64,000 nucleotides of DNA, taken from the NCBI GenBank assembly GCA_013416485.1, contig JACCEO010000002.1, forward strand, positions 124,001 to 188,000, read 5' to 3'. Each line of letters opens with the position of its first letter. Position 1 is the first letter of the stretch. Source of the DNA: Alcaligenaceae bacterium. GTDB taxonomy: Bacteria; Pseudomonadota; Gammaproteobacteria; Burkholderiales; Burkholderiaceae_B. A program made the translations under genes and the position numbers. The notes beneath the pieces are model-generated. The model made no database searches, was not told where the DNA came from, and worked only from the letters and a program-made list of their open reading frames with translations. Of the stretch, positions 28,768 to 36,189 are shown in pieces.

Positions 28768-29061
28768 ATGAGCAAGGTAACGATGCCTGAGGCAGAGGCA
28801 CATTTATATGTGAATGGCCATCATCGCGGCGTAAGCCTCTTTATGCGTAGCGATGTTGACATGTCCGATGGAACCACAAGGCAAGACCTCATAGCCACTG
28901 AACAGGCCGAAACCCATGCAACCGCCAGGGTGCGGGACACGCTGAAACAAGCGGCAGGGGTTGCAAAGTCAGTCAGCAACAAATATGCATACAGGCACTA
29001 CGGCAATGAAGTTGATACGGCAGATGAAATTGAAGCTGGTATCCACTCCCTAATCAAATAA
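28768..29061 (+). CDS. hypothetical protein, 97 aa
   Basis: Soluble 97-residue protein (MSKVTMPEAEAHLYVNGHHR...) with a GGGAGTGAG ribosome-site-like tract upstream. It is rich in Thr, Ala and charged residues, predicted mostly helical, with no known domain. It starts 2 bases after the 61-residue ORF. Its orphan character and the neighbouring tRNA-like scrap suggest accessory DNA; this is inference. Confidence 0.5.
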   Translation: MSKVTMPEAEAHLYVNGHHRGVSLFMRSDVDMSDGTTRQDLIATEQAETHATARVRDTLKQAAGVAKSVSNKYAYRHYGNEVDTADEIEAGIHSLIK

Positions 29062-29085
29062 TTTCCCAACCAGACCAGCCATAAC

Positions 29086-29262
29086 TTATCGACCTCGTGC
29101 GGCACCACGCCCAGTTGGCATGCGGCCATGCACTGATTTAGCATTTTTGATCCCCGAGTTACCTCCCATTCCAGGCCAGCGCGGCTGTTTTGGCACAGGC
29201 TTGGAGCTCACGGGTTTTACTAATTCCTGCTCGGATTTCAGGTCATTGTCTTTTTTGTCCAT
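29086..29262 (-). CDS. small basic protein, 58 aa
   Basis: Short ORF from ATG 29262 to TAA 29086-29088. It begins MDKKDNDLKSEQELVKPV, has a centre PKQPRWPGMGGNSGIKNAK and ends GRMPTGRGAARGR, so the C-terminus is Gly/Arg-rich. An AAGGTAG ribosome site sits about 7 bases before the ATG. Biased composition without disrupting stops, and the PRWPGMGGNSG core, look like a real conserved small protein, possibly nucleic-acid binding by its RG-rich tail (inference). It faces the orphan genes convergently. Confidence 0.6.
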   Translation of the reverse strand: MDKKDNDLKSEQELVKPVSSKPVPKQPRWPGMGGNSGIKNAKSVHGRMPTGRGAARGR

Positions 29263-29370
29263 TTTCTACCTTTCTTGATGTGATCGATGCGGATTTGCTG
29301 CGACCAGCCTACTAGAATAGGCCACATCAAAGAATAAAGCTTGTTTTGCCCCTAAAGGATCACCCTCTGC

Positions 29371-29427
29371 ATAGCTGGGATAAGAGTAGCGCCTACCCAT
29401 TAGGTTCGATTCCTGCCTGCGGTACCA
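29371..29427 (+). other. tRNA 3'-end-like fragment
   Basis: 29403-29427 reads like a T-loop, acceptor 3' strand and CCA end (GGTTCGATTCC, then TGCGGTACCA). 29371-29392 resembles a D-arm (ATAGCTGGGATAAGAG). No matching 5' acceptor strand or intact anticodon arm exists, and T-stem pairing is imperfect, so it is not a functional tRNA. Remnants of this sort are left at integration sites in tRNA genes or by tRNA decay. Confidence 0.4.
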
Positions 29428-29432
29428 GCAAA

Positions 29433-29470
29433 CAAAAAGGCCGAACCCACTATTTAAATGTGTCCGGCCT
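29433..29470 (-). terminator. rho-independent terminator of the cold-shock gene
   Basis: Stem AGGCCG (29438-29443), extendable with one mismatch, with 29465-29470. On the minus strand it is followed by TTTTTGTT. It lies about 50 bases beyond the stop of the cold-shock gene. Confidence 0.65.
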
Positions 29471-29517
29471 GATATCCAATCGCTCTGTCTGCTCACCAAC
29501 TTTGGCAAGCGGAGCGA

Positions 29518-29727
29518 TTAAACCACTTGAATCATGGTTGCTTGCGGGCCTTTCTGCCCAGCTGTTGATACATACGACACGCGCTGGTTTTCTTCGAGGC
29601 TTTTATAGCCATCGCCTTGAATATCGCTGTGGTGTGCGAAATGATCCTTCCCGCCGGATTCAGGCGCAATAAAGCCGAATCCCTTTTCATTGTTGAACCA
29701 TTTCACGATACCAAATTCTGTTTTCAA
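29518..29727 (-). CDS. cold-shock domain protein
   Basis: Single-domain nucleic-acid-binding protein of 69 residues, starting [23 protein letters not shown]1 is KGFGFI at residues 15-20. RNP2 is HFAHHS at 29-34, where two His replace the usual hydrophobic/aromatic residues (commonly FVHFS or FAHFS). It should melt or chaperone RNA as other CspA/CspD proteins do. The long spacer upstream may include a 5' leader, but no cold-box can be assigned with certainty. Confidence 0.93.
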   Translation of the reverse strand: MKTEFGIVKWFNNEKGFGFIAPESGGKDHFAHHSDIQGDGYKSLEENQRVSYVSTAGQKGPQATMIQVV

Positions 29728-29820
29728 AGTAATTCCTAAGTAGAAGGGATAAATAACCCCGCAAAAAATTTGAGGGTCATGGCCGTACCATACCAGAACA
29801 GTTACCCAAAAACGCTCTTC

Positions 29821-29946
29821 GGGCCTTCAATCGGGTGCATTAATTTTCATAACCCTATGCGTAGAGCGTGAGCGAGTGCATCAGGTTGAAGGCGCACTGC
29901 GAGTTGATACAGGCCGCAAATCATGAGGCCCAACCTATGAAAATTA
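29821..29946. repeat. structured element with interleaved inverted repeats
   Basis: Gene-free DNA upstream of the cold-shock gene holding several dyads. GCCTTCAA (29823-29830) pairs with 29886-29893 within longer 17-base arms (14 of 17 pair). TAATTTTCATA (29841-29851) pairs with 29936-29946. GGGCCT (29821-29826) pairs with 29926-29931. On the minus strand the DNA also encodes short coding-like peptides (MICGLYQLAVRLQPDALAHA, then [12 protein letters not shown] before a stop) in different frames. It looks like a repeat-family member or decayed ORF. Confidence 0.5.
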
Positions 29947-30010
29947 TATCCAAGCGAAATTATCCCGACCTACGCTTGGTTACGGGTCTGTTCAAACGAG
30001 ACAAATGAAC

Positions 30011-30042
30011 AAGGCCTTACAGAAACAAATCTGTAAGGCCTT
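30011..30042 (-). terminator. hairpin terminator after tRNA-Pro
   Basis: Perfect 12-bp stem AAGGCCTTACAG (30011-30022) with 30031-30042 and an 8-base loop, starting 9 bases past the tRNA 3' end. The T-tract on the minus strand is interrupted (TTCATTTG); a T-run also follows on the plus strand. Confidence 0.7.
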
Positions 30043-30050
30043 GATTTTAT

Positions 30051-30130
<80 letters not shown>

Positions 30131-30264
30131 GCTGCAGGCTTATGACCTTTAGCGTTACTGTGTGCCATATGTGCACTGCAGTAAAGAATAAGATTCTAGC
30201 ATAGATTTAGTTTTTATTCTTGACGAGCCAAAAACCAGCAAGAAATACCCTAGGTGACGCTACC

Positions 30265-31179
30265 TCAAGAAGACAAGTCGTCATTTAATACCGTTTTCAG
30301 TAGTTCAATAAACGCAATCGTGCGCTGCGGCAATAGACGCCGTCCTGGGGTTACGCACCATACGGCACTTGAAGGCAAACTCCATTCGGGCAGTATGCGC
30401 TGAAGAGCACCCTGCTTCACCAAAGGTCGTGCAAAACGCTCTGATAAACCCACGATACCCAGACCTTGCACAGCCAGGGCCTGTTGCAGGCCTAGCAAAT
30501 TAGCAGACAACGCGCGGTGGGGTCGCCCTTCCCAGCGTTCGTTTCCTTTAGATAACTGCCATGACTGATGTTCGCCTCCACTCACCAACACCAGCCCTAT
30601 ATGCTTGAACACATCAGCAGGCTCCAAGGGAGTTCCATGTTGCTTTAAGTAATCAGGGCTGGCGTACAAGCCATTGTGCAGCGTAGTGATGCGTCGGGCA
30701 ACCAAAGAACTATCGTCGGGTAATTTTGTTGCTGCCCGCACGGCAATGTCATACCTTTCAGCGATCAAATCCACCCTACGCGCTGATAAGTCTAACTCTA
30801 GCTGTACCTCTGGGTACTGCTGTGAAAACCGGCTTAACACCTCGACCAATGATAGTTGTCGAAATTCTGGTGGTAGTGACACACGTAAAATTCCGTGTGG
30901 AATCACTTGCCTGTGCAAAGCCAGTGCCGTGGCAGCTTCGGCTTCATCGGCCAAGCGCCTAGCATGTTCTAGCATACTGACACCAAAATCTGTCAAGACC
31001 AAACGCCTAGTACTGCGCTGCATTAAACGCTCACCAAACTCATTTTCCATATCGGTAAGCCGACGCGAAAGCGTGGACTTAGGAAAGCCTGTAAGTTCCG
31101 CTGCGCGTGTAAAACTGCCTGCTTCAACAACATGAGCAAACAGTATTAAGTCATTTGCGTACAAACTCATTGCCACCAT
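30265..31179 (-). CDS. LysR-family transcriptional regulator
   Basis: DNA-binding regulator of about 304 residues. The N-terminal winged HTH is clear (FAHVVEAGSFTRAAELTGFPKSTLSRRL), followed by the LysR linker and a periplasmic-binding-like effector domain. The chosen start, ATG 31179, is set 5 bases after GGAGGG; the frame is open to 31191. It diverges from the cytochrome b561/YceI/pirin genes, and two palindromes lie between. Regulation of those neighbours, perhaps in response to redox or quinone signals, is inferred from position only. Confidence 0.93.
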   Translation of the reverse strand: MVAMSLYANDLILFAHVVEAGSFTRAAELTGFPKSTLSRRLTDMENEFGERLMQRSTRRLVLTDFGVSMLEHARRLADEAEAATALALHRQVIPHGILRVSLPPEFRQLSLVEVLSRFSQQYPEVQLELDLSARRVDLIAERYDIAVRAATKLPDDSSLVARRITTLHNGLYASPDYLKQHGTPLEPADVFKHIGLVLVSGGEHQSWQLSKGNERWEGRPHRALSANLLGLQQALAVQGLGIVGLSERFARPLVKQGALQRILPEWSLPSSAVWCVTPGRRLLPQRTIAFIELLKTVLNDDLSS

Positions 31180-31193
31180 TACACCCTCCATTG

Positions 31194-31230
31194 TTCCAAA
31201 TATGGAATTATTGTACCCATATTCATGGGT
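31194..31230. promoter_or_regulatory. pair of palindromes in the LysR/cytochrome b561 divergent region
   Basis: TTCCA-AATA-TGGAA (31194-31207) and ACCCAT-ATTC-ATGGGT (31215-31230), both perfect, centred about 22 bp apart. They sit between the divergent lysR and cytochrome b561 genes, close to the LysR start. This is the usual place for LysR recognition and activation sites, although the -35/-10 boxes are not clear. Confidence 0.5.
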
Positions 31231-31325
31231 TTTTCTTCATGCCTATTTCTAATACACTGTTTTTATCAATGAATAAAACGTTTTTCCAAAAACGGCATCA
31301 ATCACTTTCTGGATGTATATAGTCA

Positions 31326-31865
31326 ATGAAACAACGCTATAACCGCACTGCAATATTTCTGCATTGGCTGGTCGCCTTAGGGCTGGTAGGAACATTTATT
31401 TTGGGTTTTTATATGGAAGATCTGCCCCTATCACCCAACAAGCTGAAATTGTATTCATGGCACAAATGGGCCGGTATGTCCTTATTGGTTTTGATCCTAG
31501 TTCGTTTGACTTGGCGCATTACCCATAAAGCACCAGCACTGCCAAATAGCATGGGACCTGCTGCCAAACTGTTTGCTCACGCAGGCCACTGGGTACTTTA
31601 TGCCTTAATGCTGGCGATTCCAGTCAGTGGTTGGTTGATGAGCTCTGCCCAGGGTTTTCAGGTGGTGTGGTTTGGAGTCATCCCTTTACCTGACCTGGTT
31701 CCAAAAAACACTGACTTGGGCGAACTACTTAACGATATCCATGTCGTACTGAACTACACATTATTGTTTGCTGTTATAGGACATGTGGCTGCTGCACTGC
31801 AACACCACTTTATTAAGAAAGACGATGTACTGACCCGTATGTTGCCTTTTGCCAATAAAGCATAA
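31326..31865 (+). CDS. cytochrome b561
   Basis: Di-heme inner-membrane cytochrome of the bacterial CybB type, 179 residues with four helices. Heme-ligand His residues are visible: FLHWLVALGLVG (helix 1), LYSWHKWAGMS (helix 2) and FAVIGHVAAALQHHF (helix 4). The family moves electrons between ubiquinol and a periplasmic partner or superoxide. It is followed by two YceI-like periplasmic proteins, a common association in proteobacteria, suggesting a functional unit. The start ATG has no obvious ribosome site. Confidence 0.92.
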   Translation: MKQRYNRTAIFLHWLVALGLVGTFILGFYMEDLPLSPNKLKLYSWHKWAGMSLLVLILVRLTWRITHKAPALPNSMGPAAKLFAHAGHWVLYALMLAIPVSGWLMSSAQGFQVVWFGVIPLPDLVPKNTDLGELLNDIHVVLNYTLLFAVIGHVAAALQHHFIKKDDVLTRMLPFANKA

Positions 31866-31922
31866 ATTTATAACGCAACTCGTTAACACTTGAATAATAA
31901 ATAACACGTACCGGAATACCTT

Positions 31923-32495
31923 ATGACAACGTCTTTACTTCGTCCAATGGCACTTGCTGCTGTCTTAAGTCTTAATGCACTAGGTAGTGCCAGCGCTGCT
32001 GAATACACAACACTAAATCCCGCAGCCAGCCAAATTTCATTTGCTTATAGCCAAATGGGTGTCGGCATGAAGGGAAGCTTTGGTGATCTTAAAACCACTG
32101 AATTCAGATTTGATCCCGCCAGCCCTGAAACCGCGAAAGTAGCGATCGAAATCCCACTATCCAGCATAGATGCTGGATATAGCGATGCCAACGCTGAACT
32201 TGAAAAACCTGAATGGTTAAACATGGCAGCTTATCCATTGGCTGAATTTACCTCTAGTACGGTTCAGCCCTTAGGTGATAACCGTTACCAAGTCAATGGC
32301 GTGCTTGCCATCAAAGGTAAAACCCAAGAAGTCTCTGCGCCATTTACCTTTACGGAAAGCGAAGGCAACGGCATCTTTGAAGGCAGCTTTACGTTTCAAC
32401 GTGCCGACTTCGATATCGGCGACGGCCAATGGAAAGATTTCAGTATCGTAGCCAACGACATCCAAATCACCTTCCAATTTGTAGCTAATTCATAA
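31923..32495 (+). CDS. YceI-family periplasmic protein (first copy)
   Basis: Lipocalin-like isoprenoid-binding protein of 190 residues. The signal peptide ends SASAAE. The YceI fold is visible: TTLNPAASQISFAYSQMGVG, the EFRFDPASPETAKV strand, WLNMAAYPLAEFTSS, VNGVLAIKGKTQEVSAPF and FQRADFDIGDGQW. YceI proteins bind polyisoprenoid quinone-like lipids in the periplasm. It shows only family-level similarity to the adjacent second copy, so the pair is old or independently acquired. It follows cytochrome b561 at 57 bases. Confidence 0.93.
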   Translation: MTTSLLRPMALAAVLSLNALGSASAAEYTTLNPAASQISFAYSQMGVGMKGSFGDLKTTEFRFDPASPETAKVAIEIPLSSIDAGYSDANAELEKPEWLNMAAYPLAEFTSSTVQPLGDNRYQVNGVLAIKGKTQEVSAPFTFTESEGNGIFEGSFTFQRADFDIGDGQWKDFSIVANDIQITFQFVANS

Positions 32496-32539
32496 ACACA
32501 GCTCAAACCAGTTATCTATTTTCTTATTAAGGATTTATC

Positions 32540-33112
32540 ATGAAAAAAACACTGATCGCTGCCCTGTTCACTTCCCTAATTGCAGGCACCGCTGTTGCTG
32601 CTCCACTCACCTATTCGCTGGATCAAAGCCACACTTTCCCACGTTTCTCGTACAACCACATGGGTTTATCCAAGCAAATTCTACGCTTCAACAAAACCAC
32701 CGGCTCAGTTGTCCTGGATAAAGAAGCAAAGCAAGCTAATGTCGATATCATCATCGACATGACCTCGATAGACACAGGTTTCCCCATGTTCGACTCACAT
32801 ATTCAAGGTGAAGACTTCTTAGATACCGGCAAATACGCAACGGCCACATTTAAATCCACAAACGTGGTTTTTGAAGGCGATAAGGTTGTCAGCATCGATG
32901 GTGACCTAACCATCAAAGACGTAACCAAACCCATTACCTTGACCGTGACATCTTTCTTTAATGGCCCTCACCCCATGCTAAAGAAAGACGCCATTGGTGC
33001 TAACGCGACTGCAGTCATTAAGCGTAGCGAATTTAACGCTGGCAAATATGCTCCTGGCGTAGGTGACGATGTCACCTTAGATATCGCTCTAGAAGCCATT
33101 GTTGCCGAATAA
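32540..33112 (+). CDS. YceI-family periplasmic protein (second copy)
   Basis: Second YceI protein, also 190 residues, with a signal peptide ending VAAPL. It has the typical YSLDQSHTFPRFSYNHMGLS opening, the DIIIDMTSIDTGFPMFD segment, DFLDTGKYATATFKS and IKDVTKPITLTV. AAGGAT precedes the ATG. An intrinsic terminator lies 18 bases after the stop, so this gene ends the cytochrome b561-yceI-yceI unit. Lipid binding is a family property; the ligand here is unknown. Confidence 0.94.
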   Translation: MKKTLIAALFTSLIAGTAVAAPLTYSLDQSHTFPRFSYNHMGLSKQILRFNKTTGSVVLDKEAKQANVDIIIDMTSIDTGFPMFDSHIQGEDFLDTGKYATATFKSTNVVFEGDKVVSIDGDLTIKDVTKPITLTVTSFFNGPHPMLKKDAIGANATAVIKRSEFNAGKYAPGVGDDVTLDIALEAIVAE

Positions 33113-33129
33113 TTACAACAGGCTTGTGT

Positions 33130-33156
33130 GCATCCCCAGCGCGGGGATGCCCTTTT
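33130..33156 (+). terminator. rho-independent terminator
   Basis: Stem of 8 bp, GCATCCCC (33130-33137) with 33143-33150, a 5-base loop, then CCTTTT. It lies between the second yceI gene and the pirin gene. Confidence 0.8.
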
Positions 33157-33193
33157 AGACTGCTATCTACTGCGCTTTCAAAAGGAAAACACC

Positions 33194-33901
33194 ATGTTAC
33201 ACATCCGTAAAAGTGAAGACCGTGGTGCTGCAGAGCATGGTTGGCTTAGCTCACGACACTCGTTCTCATTTGCCAATTATTACGATCCAGTACACACAGG
33301 CTTTGGCCCCCTGTTAGTCATCAACGAAGATCGCGTGCAGCCTAGTATGGGATTTGGCACTCACAGTCACCAAGACATGGAAATTATTTCGTATGTACTG
33401 GATGGCGAGCTTGAACACAAAGACAGCATGGGCACAGGCTCTGTTATTCATTATGGTCATGTACAACGCATGAGCGCTGGCAGTGGCGTACAACATAGCG
33501 AATTCAATCACTCCAGTACTAAGCCCGTACATTTTCTACAAATATGGATAGCGCCTAATGCCAAAGGCATTGTCCCTAGCTACGAAGAAAAATATTTCGA
33601 CCCTAGCTCCAAAAAAGGACAGTGGCGTTTAATTGCTTCATCTGATGGCCGTGATGGATCCGTTCTTATTCATCAAGACACAGCCATCTACGCCGCCATT
33701 CTGGATGGTCATGATGCGCTGAACTTCGCCGTAGACAAGACACGTTCTGCCTACCTGCATGTAGCTAGTGGAACACTTACCGTCAACAACATACAGCTAA
33801 ACGCAGGCGATGCATTAAAAATCACCGGCAAGACTACCATCAGCGCTAGTGATGCTAATAATGCCGAAATTCTGCTTTTTGATTTGCCGCCAACTACCTA
33901 A
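33194..33901 (+). CDS. pirin-family protein
   Basis: Bicupin of about 235 residues of the YhhW/pirin type, some of which are quercetin 2,3-dioxygenases. The N-terminal cupin metal ligands are visible: GFGTHSHQDMEIISYVLDGE (two His and the Glu neighbourhood) and VQHSEFNHS. The C-terminal cupin is degenerate, as usual. The ATG at 33194 has AAGGA upstream; the open frame to 33128 includes the terminator and is not a credible start. It may have its own promoter after that terminator, or be reached by readthrough. Confidence 0.92.
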   Translation: MLHIRKSEDRGAAEHGWLSSRHSFSFANYYDPVHTGFGPLLVINEDRVQPSMGFGTHSHQDMEIISYVLDGELEHKDSMGTGSVIHYGHVQRMSAGSGVQHSEFNHSSTKPVHFLQIWIAPNAKGIVPSYEEKYFDPSSKKGQWRLIASSDGRDGSVLIHQDTAIYAAILDGHDALNFAVDKTRSAYLHVASGTLTVNNIQLNAGDALKITGKTTISASDANNAEILLFDLPPTT

Positions 33902-33962
33902 AGTCGGTCTAAAGTGTTTACCTGACAATAGATACTCGCCACTATTAAAATCAACGCATATG

Positions 33963-34027
33963 GCACTATAGATATAGTGCCGATACGCCATCGACGCTAG
34001 GGATGGTGTCCCCAATAATGGACACCA
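33963..34027. repeat. two short perfect palindromes
   Basis: GCACTATA-GA-TATAGTGC (33963-33980) and TGGTGTCC-N8-GGACACCA (34004-34027), between the convergent pirin and phosphodiesterase genes. Neither has a T-run. They overlap the coding-like stretch at 33966-34103. Confidence 0.5.
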
Positions 34028-34103
34028 CACCAGCATCACAAAGTTTAATGGCAACTAGTTTGATTCCATGCGGTACTTCCTTATCCGCAGGAATGATACA
34101 TAA
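33966..34103 (-). pseudogene. possible short gene or gene remnant after the phosphodiesterase
   Basis: After the tandem TAA codons that end the phosphodiesterase, the same frame stays open for 45 codons with protein-like content: IIPADKEVPHGIKLVAIKL, then CDAGVVSIIGDTIPSVDG, ending at a TAG at 33966-33968. No ATG, GTG or TTG opens it. An ATG sits one base out of frame at its start, about 11 bases after AAGGGG, so a single-base change would give a 44-residue protein. It may be a frameshifted small gene or a truncated C-terminus. Confidence 0.4.
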
Positions 34104-34109
34104 GCGTTA

Positions 34110-34904
34110 TTACCCCTTCAGTCTGAAGCGCACACTGTCGTCAAGAAAGTCTTCGATGTGTATGAGGACTTGGCCCGCACTTAGTTGTACGACCGCATAT
34201 TGTGGAGCCTCCTGACGTCCAGGTATCCCCTCCTCAGCATCAGCATGCAACTCCAAGGCCACCTGGTGGTTAGTGCCTCTCAAAGTAAAGAAAGGCATAC
34301 CTTGATACGAGCCTGTGATGGGACGATGAATATGTCCGAAGAAAACCTGCCGGATACAAGATTCAAACCCCGCAATCGCAGTCCGAAACGCTGCGGTATC
34401 ACGCAATGAAATGTTATCCATGCTGTGGATGCCAATCGTGAAAAAGGGATGATGCATAAATAGCATGACCGGTTTGGTCGAGGCCTCAAGCTGTTCTCGC
34501 AGCCAAGCACCACGCATATCGCAGAATACGCCCCAGGGCACTCCAGGCTCATTCGTATCTAGGAAGATGGCAAGATAGTCGCCAAAATCCTTCGTGTACT
34601 GGATAAATCCGTTTTTATCGCACTCAATGGATGGAAAGTATTCTTTGAGCGTCTCCCTATGATCATGGTTGCCTGGAATAAGATAAATAGGCTTTGTCAC
34701 CGAAGACAGCACTTCACGCAACTGGCCGTAGGCATCTGCCTGCCCCTGGTGCGTCAGGTCTCCCGTAATTACCAGAGCCTCGGCGTCGGGCTGATGCAAC
34801 ATCAAATGCGTTACGGCCTGTTGCAGACGTTTTTTCGGATTACTGCCATATAGCTCGCCATCGCCTGCTAACAGGTGAGTATCTGTTAAATGTATAAATT
34901 TCAT
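34110..34904 (-). CDS. metallophosphoesterase, GpdQ/CpdA-type phosphodiesterase
   Basis: Binuclear metal phosphodiesterase of 264 residues. All five motifs are present: HLTDTHLL (D-x-H), ITGDLTHQG, IPGNHDHRE, FMHHPFF and FFGHIHRP. The class III family includes cyclic AMP phosphodiesterase CpdA and glycerophosphodiesterase GpdQ. The neighbourhood, the last gene of an importer operon related to the glycerol-3-phosphate/sugar class, favours hydrolysis of an imported phosphodiester (inference). No signal peptide, so cytosolic. AAGGAC lies about 10 bases before the ATG, 12 bases after the binding-protein gene. Confidence 0.9.
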   Translation of the reverse strand: MKFIHLTDTHLLAGDGELYGSNPKKRLQQAVTHLMLHQPDAEALVITGDLTHQGQADAYGQLREVLSSVTKPIYLIPGNHDHRETLKEYFPSIECDKNGFIQYTKDFGDYLAIFLDTNEPGVPWGVFCDMRGAWLREQLEASTKPVMLFMHHPFFTIGIHSMDNISLRDTAAFRTAIAGFESCIRQVFFGHIHRPITGSYQGMPFFTLRGTNHQVALELHADAEEGIPGRQEAPQYAVVQLSAGQVLIHIEDFLDDSVRFRLKG

Positions 34905-34916
34905 GCCGTGTTGTCC

Positions 34917-36179
34917 TTAGCGATCAAGAAGCTTCTGAACTTCCTTGGACATATTCTGCAACGCAGCTTGTGGCTGGGCTGATCTATCGAACACTGTCTG
35001 CAGATTGTCAAGAATCACATCGGTAATTTTCAAGCCGTTCTCACCGGGAAAGGCATACCAGCCAGTCAGCCAAGGCAGTTGCTTCACCGCGGTGTATTGG
35101 TTGAGATTCTCCTCGTAGAAGCCTTTCAAACCATTAGGGTCTTCAATCGGCAACATATTGGCGGGGAAATAGCCGGTGTTCTTCGTCATAACGACAGCAC
35201 CTTCAGGCCCAGTCACAAACTTGATGTACTCCCATGCCGCTTTTTGACGCTCGGGGTCCTTAGTAAACATCATAGCCACATTACCGCCCGCTGGCACACG
35301 GCCACTTTCACCGTAGATTGGAAAAAGCCCTGTGACCATTTTGAAGCGATCACCGATCTGTTTCTCAATTCCGGTCAGGCGTGAGGTAGAGGATGAGAAT
35401 ACCGCCATCTTACCGCTGACAAACAGTTGTGCTGCTTCGTTATAGCTATAGTTCTGCATGGTGCCATTCTCTACCATACGACCCAACTGTGCGATCGATT
35501 CCTGGCCTATGGTGTCATCAAAAGCAACCTTTTGTTCTGTATCGTCCAGTATTTTTCCGCCCTTGGAGAACAATATCGACTGCCACAACCAGTTACCGGT
35601 GATTTCCCAGTCATAATGCATACCATAAGTATCTGCATTGACTGAGCGGGATTTATCAGCCAACGTAATAATTTCGTCCCAAGTTTTAGGCAAATTATCC
35701 GTGCTAAAGCCCGCTTTACCGATCAGATCTGCGTTGTAGTAGACAATCGGAGTCGACAGCGAAAAGCCGATGCCGGACTGAATGCCATTGACCCGCCCCA
35801 GTGACATCAACGAATCACTATAGCCACGATTTTCCCAGTCTGGCTCAGCCTTGATAAATGGTGTGAGATCCACCGCGATAGAACGATCCACAAATACGCG
35901 CTGACGATTTAGCCCCTGAAATGACACATCGGCCAGCTGGTTGGTGACTGCATGACGTAGCGCTTGTTGCGCAGCAGGCTCATAATCAGCCGTTGGTGCG
36001 CGAAACCTTACAGAATAATCGGGAAACTTTTCCGCAAAGCGCTTGGCTAGTTCTTCGTGTACAGGATTAAATACTTCCGGATACGGATAATCAACGACTA
36101 GCTCAATTTTCGCTGCTGTAGCCATACCACTACTTAAAGTGAGCCCTGCCAATAAGCCAGAAATAACAAAACGTTTCAT
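34917..36179 (-). CDS. ABC transporter extracellular solute-binding protein (family 1)
   Basis: Periplasmic binding protein of the MalE/UgpB class, 420 residues. The signal peptide (FVISGLLAGLTLSSGMATAA) is followed by KIELVVDYPYPEVFNPVHEE, a central TPIVYYNADLIGKAGFSTDN hinge motif, then YNEAAQLFVSGKMAVFSSS and GNVAMMFTKDPERQKAAWEY, all typical. The ATG at 36179 has AAGGAC upstream; the frame opens at 36203. UgpB identity is not established; sugar, sugar-phosphate or glycerophosphodiester ligands are all possible. It lies between the permeases and the phosphodiesterase. Confidence 0.92.
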   Translation of the reverse strand: MKRFVISGLLAGLTLSSGMATAAKIELVVDYPYPEVFNPVHEELAKRFAEKFPDYSVRFRAPTADYEPAAQQALRHAVTNQLADVSFQGLNRQRVFVDRSIAVDLTPFIKAEPDWENRGYSDSLMSLGRVNGIQSGIGFSLSTPIVYYNADLIGKAGFSTDNLPKTWDEIITLADKSRSVNADTYGMHYDWEITGNWLWQSILFSKGGKILDDTEQKVAFDDTIGQESIAQLGRMVENGTMQNYSYNEAAQLFVSGKMAVFSSSTSRLTGIEKQIGDRFKMVTGLFPIYGESGRVPAGGNVAMMFTKDPERQKAAWEYIKFVTGPEGAVVMTKNTGYFPANMLPIEDPNGLKGFYEENLNQYTAVKQLPWLTGWYAFPGENGLKITDVILDNLQTVFDRSAQPQAALQNMSKEVQKLLDR

Positions 36180-36189
36180 ACTTGGTCCT

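Noticed and set aside
29403-29427. Functional tRNA gene
   Set aside because: No matching 5' acceptor strand or anticodon arm can be found upstream or downstream.
29266-29508. 80-codon open frame on the minus strand
   Set aside because: It crosses the tRNA-like fragment (giving WYRRQESN, a usual antisense-tRNA translation) and the cold-shock terminator; no ribosome site.
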